A stretch of DNA of 64,000 nt from Pseudomonas putida (GTDB lineage Bacteria > Pseudomonadota > Gammaproteobacteria > Pseudomonadales > Pseudomonadaceae): NCBI RefSeq assembly GCF_001976065.1, contig NZ_MNAH01000008.1, positions 25,850 through 89,849 on the forward strand, read 5' to 3'. Shown here one piece after another: positions 59,867 to 64,000 of the stretch; the stretch's first letter is position 1; the number at the start of each line of letters is the position of its first letter. A model generated the notes under the pieces. It saw only the letters and a list, made by a program, of their open reading frames with translations, made no database searches and had not been told where the DNA came from. Made by a program: the position numbers and the translations under genes.

Positions 59867-60876
59867 TGGCCATGTCCGATCGCCTGCTCGCCGCGTGGTA
59901 CCGGGGGCATCCGGCCCTGAAACTGCTGCAGCCGCTGGAGTGGCTGTACCGGCGCGTGGTCAACAACAAGCGCAAGCGCTTTCTGGCGGGCGAGGGTGAG
60001 ATCTATCAGCCCCCGGTCCCGCTGATCGTGGTGGGCAACATCACCGTCGGCGGCACCGGCAAGACCCCGCTGATCCTGTGGATGATCCAGCACTGTCAAC
60101 GCAGTGGCTTGCGGGTTGGCGTGGTCAGCCGCGGTTACGGCGCGAAGCCTGCGCAATTGCCGTGGCGGGTCGAGGCGGATCAAAGCGCCGACATCGCTGG
60201 CGATGAGCCACTGTTGATCGTGCAGCGTACCGGGGTGCCATTGATGATCGATCCGGATCGCAGTCGCGCGGTCGAAGCCTTGCTGGCCAGTGAACCGCTG
60301 GACCTGATCCTGTCCGATGACGGCATGCAGCATTACCGTCTGGCTCGGGATCTGGAGCTGGTGCTGATCGACGCTGCCCGTGGCTTGGGTAACCGGCGTT
60401 GCTTGCCGGCCGGGCCATTGCGTGAGCCGGTCGAGCGTCTGCAAAGTGTCGACGCGGTGCTCTACAACGGCGCCACGGCCGACAGCGACGACGGCTTTGC
60501 CTTCCAGTTGCAACCGACAGCACTGGTCAACCTGCAAAGCGGCGAACGGCGCCCGCTCGATCACTTTCCCGCGGGCCAGGCGCTGCATGCCGTGGCCGGG
60601 ATCGGTAACCCGCAGCGTTTCTTCAAGACCCTTGAAACGTTACACTGGCAGCCGGTCCCGCATGCGTTCGCCGACCACGCCGAATACAGCGTGCAGGCCT
60701 TGAATTTCAATCCGCCATTGCCATTGGTGATGACTGAAAAGGACGCGGTGAAGTGCCGTGCCTTCGCCGCCGCCGACTGGTGGTACCTGGCGGTCGACGC
60801 TGTGCCGTCGCCAGCCTTCACGGCCTGGTTCGATACACAGTTGATGCGCCTGTTGCCGGCTCGTCTTTTGCCTTAA
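59866..60876 (+). CDS. lpxK: Tetraacyldisaccharide 4'-kinase (lipid A synthesis)
   Basis: Membrane-associated kinase of 336 residues that adds the 4'-phosphate to lipid A. The P-loop GNITVGGTGKTP is at residues 58-69, followed by SRGYGAKPAQLPWRVEAD, and LILSDDGMQHYRLARDLELV. ATG at 59866 overlaps the exbD stop; ATG at 59872 is possible. Essential in most Gram-negatives. Confidence 0.96.
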   Translation: MAMSDRLLAAWYRGHPALKLLQPLEWLYRRVVNNKRKRFLAGEGEIYQPPVPLIVVGNITVGGTGKTPLILWMIQHCQRSGLRVGVVSRGYGAKPAQLPWRVEADQSADIAGDEPLLIVQRTGVPLMIDPDRSRAVEALLASEPLDLILSDDGMQHYRLARDLELVLIDAARGLGNRRCLPAGPLREPVERLQSVDAVLYNGATADSDDGFAFQLQPTALVNLQSGERRPLDHFPAGQALHAVAGIGNPQRFFKTLETLHWQPVPHAFADHAEYSVQALNFNPPLPLVMTEKDAVKCRAFAAADWWYLAVDAVPSPAFTAWFDTQLMRLLPARLLP

Positions 60877-60901
60877 CTCCGTTTCTATCCAGGGAATGTT
60901 C

Positions 60902-61087
60902 ATGGACACCAAATTGCTCGACATCCTCGCTTGCCCGGTCTGCAAAGGTCCGCTCAAGCTCAGCGCCGACAAGACCGAGCTGATCAGCAAGGGCGCTGGC
61001 CTTGCGTACCCGATTCGCGACGGCATCCCGGTCATGCTCGAAACCGAAGCCCGCACCCTGACCACCGACGAGCGTCTGGATAAATGA
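60902..61087 (+). CDS. Trm112 family protein (YcaR-like)
   Basis: A 61-residue zinc-ribbon-like protein. MDTKLLDILACPVCKGPLKL has the CPxC motif; YPIRDGIPVMLETEARTL is the conserved tail. The second cysteine pair of full zinc ribbons is missing, as usual for bacterial members. ATG at 60902 is chosen with AGGGA upstream. It overlaps kdsB by 4 bases. Bacterial role unknown. Confidence 0.92.
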   Translation: MDTKLLDILACPVCKGPLKLSADKTELISKGAGLAYPIRDGIPVMLETEARTLTTDERLDK

Positions 61088-61848
61088 CTACAGCCTTTAC
61101 CGTTGTTATTCCTGCGCGTTATGCCTCGACCCGTCTGCCGGGCAAGCCACTGCTGTTGATCGCCGGCAAGCCGATGATCCAGCACGTGTGGGAACAGGCG
61201 TGCAAAAGCAGCGCCGAGCGTGTGGTCGTGGCCACGGACGATGCGCGCATCGCCCAGGCCTGCGAAGGCTTTGGTGCGCAAGTGGTGATGACCCGCGTAG
61301 ATCACAACTCCGGCACCGATCGCCTGGCAGAAGTCGCGGCGAAGCTGGGCCTGGCGCCTGATGCCATCGTGGTCAACGTCCAGGGTGACGAACCGCTGAT
61401 CCCGCCGAGTGTCATCGATCAGGTGGCCGTCAACCTGGCGGCCCACCCTGAAGCGCGCATGGCCACGCTGGCCGAGCCGATCGAAGACGTCGAGAGCCTG
61501 TTCAACACCAACGTGGTCAAGGTTGTCAGCGACCTCAATGGCCTGGCACTGACCTTCAGTCGCGCTACTTTGCCATGGGCACGTGACACCTTCGCCAAGA
61601 GCCTCGAGCAAATGCCGCAAGGTGTGCCGTATCGCCGCCACATCGGCATTTATGCCTACCGCGCCGGTTTCCTCCATGACTTCGTCAGCTGGGGCCCGTG
61701 CTGGCTGGAAAACACCGAGTGCCTGGAACAGCTGCGAGCCTTGTGGCACGGAGTGCGGATTCACGTCGCCGATGCGCTGATCGCGCCGCCGGCCGGTGTC
61801 GATACCCTTGAAGACCTTGAGCGCGTTCGTCGCCTGCTGGAGGCCTGA
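61084..61848 (+). CDS. kdsB: 3-deoxy-manno-octulosonate cytidylyltransferase
   Basis: CMP-Kdo synthetase of 254 residues, activating Kdo for the LPS inner core. The nucleotide loop FTVVIPARYASTRLPGKPLL, RVVVATDDARI, VNVQGDEPLIP and YRRHIGIYAYRAGFLHDFVS are intact. It is coupled to the genes on both sides by overlaps of 4 bases and 1 base. Confidence 0.96.
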   Translation: MTTAFTVVIPARYASTRLPGKPLLLIAGKPMIQHVWEQACKSSAERVVVATDDARIAQACEGFGAQVVMTRVDHNSGTDRLAEVAAKLGLAPDAIVVNVQGDEPLIPPSVIDQVAVNLAAHPEARMATLAEPIEDVESLFNTNVVKVVSDLNGLALTFSRATLPWARDTFAKSLEQMPQGVPYRRHIGIYAYRAGFLHDFVSWGPCWLENTECLEQLRALWHGVRIHVADALIAPPAGVDTLEDLERVRRLLEA

Positions 61849-62312
61849 TGCGGGTTCTGTTTGTCTGCCTGGGCAATATCTGCCGTTCACCCACGGCCGA
61901 AGGCGTACTGCGGTATAAATTGCGCGAAGCGGGGTTGGCCGATCAAGTCGAAGTGGCCTCCGCCGGTACCGGCGACTGGCACGTGGGCAGTGCCCCGGAC
62001 AAGCGCAGCCAGGCAGCGGCGAAAAAGCGTGGTTATGATTTGTCCGCCCAGCGCGCCCAGCAGGTCACCCGTGCCGATTTCGCCGAGTACGACCTGATCC
62101 TGGCGATGGACAACAGCAACTTGCGCCACCTCATGGATCTGCAACCGGCCAACGCCAGAGCGGAACTGGACCTGTTCCTGCGTCGCTACCCCTTGTATAT
62201 CGATGAAGTCCCGGACCCGTATAACGACAGTGAATACGGCTTTGAAATGGTGCTGGACCTGATTGAGCGCGCCAGTGACCTGCTGGTGATCGAACTGAAG
62301 GAACGGTTATGA
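61848..62312 (+). CDS. Low-molecular-weight protein-tyrosine phosphatase
   Basis: Phosphatase of 154 residues. The P-loop is C7-LGNIC-R13-S (VCLGNICRSPTAEG) at the N terminus; the general acid aspartate is in VPDPYNDSEYGF. It is often co-transcribed with murB in pseudomonads. No partner tyrosine kinase is in the window. It overlaps kdsB by one base and murB by four. Confidence 0.95.
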   Translation: MRVLFVCLGNICRSPTAEGVLRYKLREAGLADQVEVASAGTGDWHVGSAPDKRSQAAAKKRGYDLSAQRAQQVTRADFAEYDLILAMDNSNLRHLMDLQPANARAELDLFLRRYPLYIDEVPDPYNDSEYGFEMVLDLIERASDLLVIELKERL

Positions 62313-63328
62313 GTTTGCAACTGCGATCAGGGGTCTCGCTCAAGCCGTTCAACAGCTTTGGCGTGGATGTCCAGGCCCGACTGTTTGCCGAGGCCCACAG
62401 CGATGCCGATGTGAGTGAGGCCCTGGCCTATGCGCGGGAGCATCAGGTGCCCTTGCTGGTGATCGGCGGTGGCAGCAATTTGCTGCTGACAGCCGACGTT
62501 GAATCGCTGGTGCTGCGCATGGCCACCCGTGGTATACGCGTGATCAGCGACGATGGCAGCAAAGTCGTGATTGAAGCCGAAGCGGGCGAGCCATGGCACC
62601 CGTTCGTGCAACACACCTTGGTGCAGGGCTTGTCGGGCCTGGAAAACCTCAGCTTGATTCCCGGCACCGTGGGCGCCGCGCCCATGCAGAACATCGGCGC
62701 CTATGGCGTGGAGATCAAGGACGTGTTCGCCGGCCTGACCGCCCTTGATCGCCACAGTGGCGAGTTGCGCGACTTCAGCCTGCAGGAGTGCAACTTCGCT
62801 TACCGCGATAGCCTGTTCAAGCAGGAGCCTGGGCGCTGGCTGATCCTGCGCGTGCGTTTCATCCTCGATCGCACGGCACACCTGCACCTGGAATACGGAC
62901 CTGTGCGTCAGCGCCTGACCGAGCAGGGTATCGACCATCCGACGGCCACGGACGTCAGCCAAGCCATCTGCAGCATTCGCAACGAGAAACTCCCGGACCC
63001 GGCGGTACTCGGCAATGCCGGCAGCTTTTTCAAAAATCCCCTGGTGCCAGCGGCGCTGGTCGCACAGCTCAAGGGCGAATATCCGGACCTGGTGGCGTAC
63101 GCGCAACCCGATGGGCAGATGAAGCTGGCAGCTGGCTGGTTGATCGAGCGGGCAGGGTGGAAAGGGTTTCGTGATGCCGATGCCGGCGTGCACAAAATGC
63201 AAGCCTTGGTGCTGGTCAACTATGGCAGTGCGACCGGTTTACAGCTGCTGAGCCTGGCACAGCGCATCCAGAAAGATATTTCAGAGCGTTTCCATGTCGA
63301 TCTGGAAATGGAGCCCAACCGATATTGA
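62309..63328 (+). CDS. murB: UDP-N-acetylenolpyruvoylglucosamine reductase
   Basis: FAD-dependent peptidoglycan-precursor enzyme of 339 residues. The FAD-binding region carries LLVIGGGSNLLLTADVESLV, the LSGLENLSLIPGTVGAAPMQ segment, the catalytic serine in LGNAGSFFKNPLV and the final glutamate in VDLEMEPNR. It is the long E. coli (type I) form. Last gene of the operon, before a terminator. Confidence 0.97.
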   Translation: MSLQLRSGVSLKPFNSFGVDVQARLFAEAHSDADVSEALAYAREHQVPLLVIGGGSNLLLTADVESLVLRMATRGIRVISDDGSKVVIEAEAGEPWHPFVQHTLVQGLSGLENLSLIPGTVGAAPMQNIGAYGVEIKDVFAGLTALDRHSGELRDFSLQECNFAYRDSLFKQEPGRWLILRVRFILDRTAHLHLEYGPVRQRLTEQGIDHPTATDVSQAICSIRNEKLPDPAVLGNAGSFFKNPLVPAALVAQLKGEYPDLVAYAQPDGQMKLAAGWLIERAGWKGFRDADAGVHKMQALVLVNYGSATGLQLLSLAQRIQKDISERFHVDLEMEPNRY

Positions 63329-63353
63329 AGCTAAGCTTTCATGACGGATTGTC

Positions 63354-63390
63354 AAAGCCCTGCATAACTCAAGTTGTGCAGGGCTTTTTT
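63354..63390 (+). terminator. Rho-independent terminator of the comEC-murB operon
   Basis: AAGCCCTGCA and TGCAGGGCTT pair around a 12-base loop and are followed by a T run, 26 bases past the murB stop. Confidence 0.92.
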
Positions 63391-63569
63391 GTTAATGCAG
63401 GCTTAACCTGCCCTGCTGACGATGCAAGCATTTGCTCCACCAAAGGCCCGGTGCAGACGTGTCTGTTCGCACAAGAGAGCCCATTAGCCTGAGTCGATCT
63501 GCGTCATCCACCCAAGATCCAGCGGCAGATTGCTCGACCCCATCACCCAAGCACTATGCGGGCGTGCCC

Positions 63570-64000
63570 ATGATTACCCTTAAACTCAACGGTCAAGACC
63601 ATTCGCTCGATGTCACCGAGGACATGCCCTTGCTCTGGGCGATCCGTGACGTGGCCGGTTACAACGGCACCAAGTTTGGCTGCGGCATGGGCCTTTGCGG
63701 CGCCTGCACCATTCATATCGAAGGTGCCCCGGCGCGCAGTTGCATCACGCCGATCGGCTCGGTCGTCGGCCAGAACGTCACCACCATCGACAACCTGCAG
63801 GCCGACCCGGTCGGCAAGGTCGTGCAGCAGGCCTGGCTCGATACGGCCGTGGCCCAGTGCGGCTACTGCCAGGGTGGGCAGATCATGTCCGCCACCGCGC
63901 TGCTCAAGACCCATCCGAACCCGAGCGATGAGCAGATCGAAGAGGCGATGGTCGGCAATATCTGCCGCTGCGGCACCTACAACCGGATCAAGACCGCCAT
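63570..64000 (+). CDS. (2Fe-2S)-binding subunit of a molybdenum hydroxylase (IorA-like), partial
   Basis: First 143 residues of a 2Fe-2S protein cut off by the window edge. Cluster I cysteines C38, C43, C46 and C58 (FGCGMGLCGACTIHI) are in place, and cluster II cysteines C97, C100, C132 and C134 (AQCGYCQGGQ, NICRCGTYN) are present. This is the small subunit of isoquinoline 1-oxidoreductase or xanthine-dehydrogenase-like enzymes. The large subunit should follow. ATG at 63570 has no clear ribosome site. Not fused to a large subunit in the visible part. Confidence 0.9.
   Translation, partial: MITLKLNGQDHSLDVTEDMPLLWAIRDVAGYNGTKFGCGMGLCGACTIHIEGAPARSCITPIGSVVGQNVTTIDNLQADPVGKVVQQAWLDTAVAQCGYCQGGQIMSATALLKTHPNPSDEQIEEAMVGNICRCGTYNRIKTA

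Noticed and set aside
63556..63573. Five-codon frame ending at the start of the 2Fe-2S gene, as a leader peptide
   Set aside because: No ribosome site and too short to be informative.

Overview
The window is a GC-rich chromosomal segment of a fluorescent Pseudomonas (P. fluorescens group). The evidence is a GacS kinase with H294, D717 and H863 at the positions known for Pseudomonas GacS, gene blocks in the order I recall from P. aeruginosa (ldhA-gacS-two-component pair-cysM-rlmD-relA-mazG; fabB-fabA-hybrid kinase; gpsA-sixA-acyl-CoA ligase-thioesterase-hydrolases; comEC-exbBD-lpxK-kdsB-murB), and scattered GTGGGAGCGGGCTTGCTCGCGAA-type REP elements. No prophage, transposase, rRNA or CRISPR array is visible. 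Most of it is core genome. Strain and species cannot be fixed from the window.

Layout. 1-10 kb: dctA dicarboxylate uptake, a CoA transferase, sprT, a Yip1 membrane protein, ttcA, a methyladenine glycosylase, DUF2069-wrbA-arsC, a thioredoxin-like lipoprotein, a META lipoprotein with a zinc-ribbon protein, and ldhA. 10-21 kb: gacS, a PirR/PirS-like two-component pair, cysM-rlmD, relA, mazG and a DUF2058 gene. This puts the master switch of secondary metabolism beside the ppGpp synthetase. 22-29 kb: fabA-fabB, then a TonB-dependent receptor, a periplasmic binding protein and a hybrid kinase in one tight operon. 29-37 kb: gpsA, a DUF4389 gene and sixA, then an acyl-CoA ligase, a thioesterase and two alpha/beta hydrolases, a DUF4892 protein and an AI-2E-type permease. 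37-45 kb: an EnvZ/OmpR-like pair, pyrF, two oxidoreductases, a chemoreceptor and a coiled-coil membrane protein.

45.3-46 kb is a tRNA cluster (Glu-Gly-Glu-Gly, a decayed Glu fragment, Gly) behind a strong promoter. 46-49.3 kb is the most accessory-looking block: a LysR regulator diverges from an AlaX-type tRNA-editing protein, a 2-oxoglutarate/Fe(II) oxygenase and a LysE-type amino acid exporter. 49.3-56.4 kb carries a PA2817-like protein, fadE, a transglutaminase-like protein, a GST, an ABC-2 exporter and a DUF2062 protein. 56.4-63.3 kb is a tightly overlapping envelope operon (comEC, exbB, exbD, lpxK, a Trm112-like gene, kdsB, a tyrosine phosphatase, murB). The window ends inside a 2Fe-2S subunit of a molybdenum hydroxylase.

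The best candidates for something undescribed are the AlaX/oxygenase/LysE/LysR locus (a hypothesised 'make or tolerate a modified amino acid, export it, and proofread tRNA' module) and the receptor/binding protein/hybrid-kinase operon, which may give a RetS/HptB-network kinase an extracellular ligand input. Smaller finds are a 19-codon glutathione-transferase remnant translationally coupled to the next gene, a perfect 28-bp operator-like palindrome before the acyl-CoA ligase, a FabR/DesT-like dyad upstream of fabA, and a REP element that supplies a gene's stop codon.
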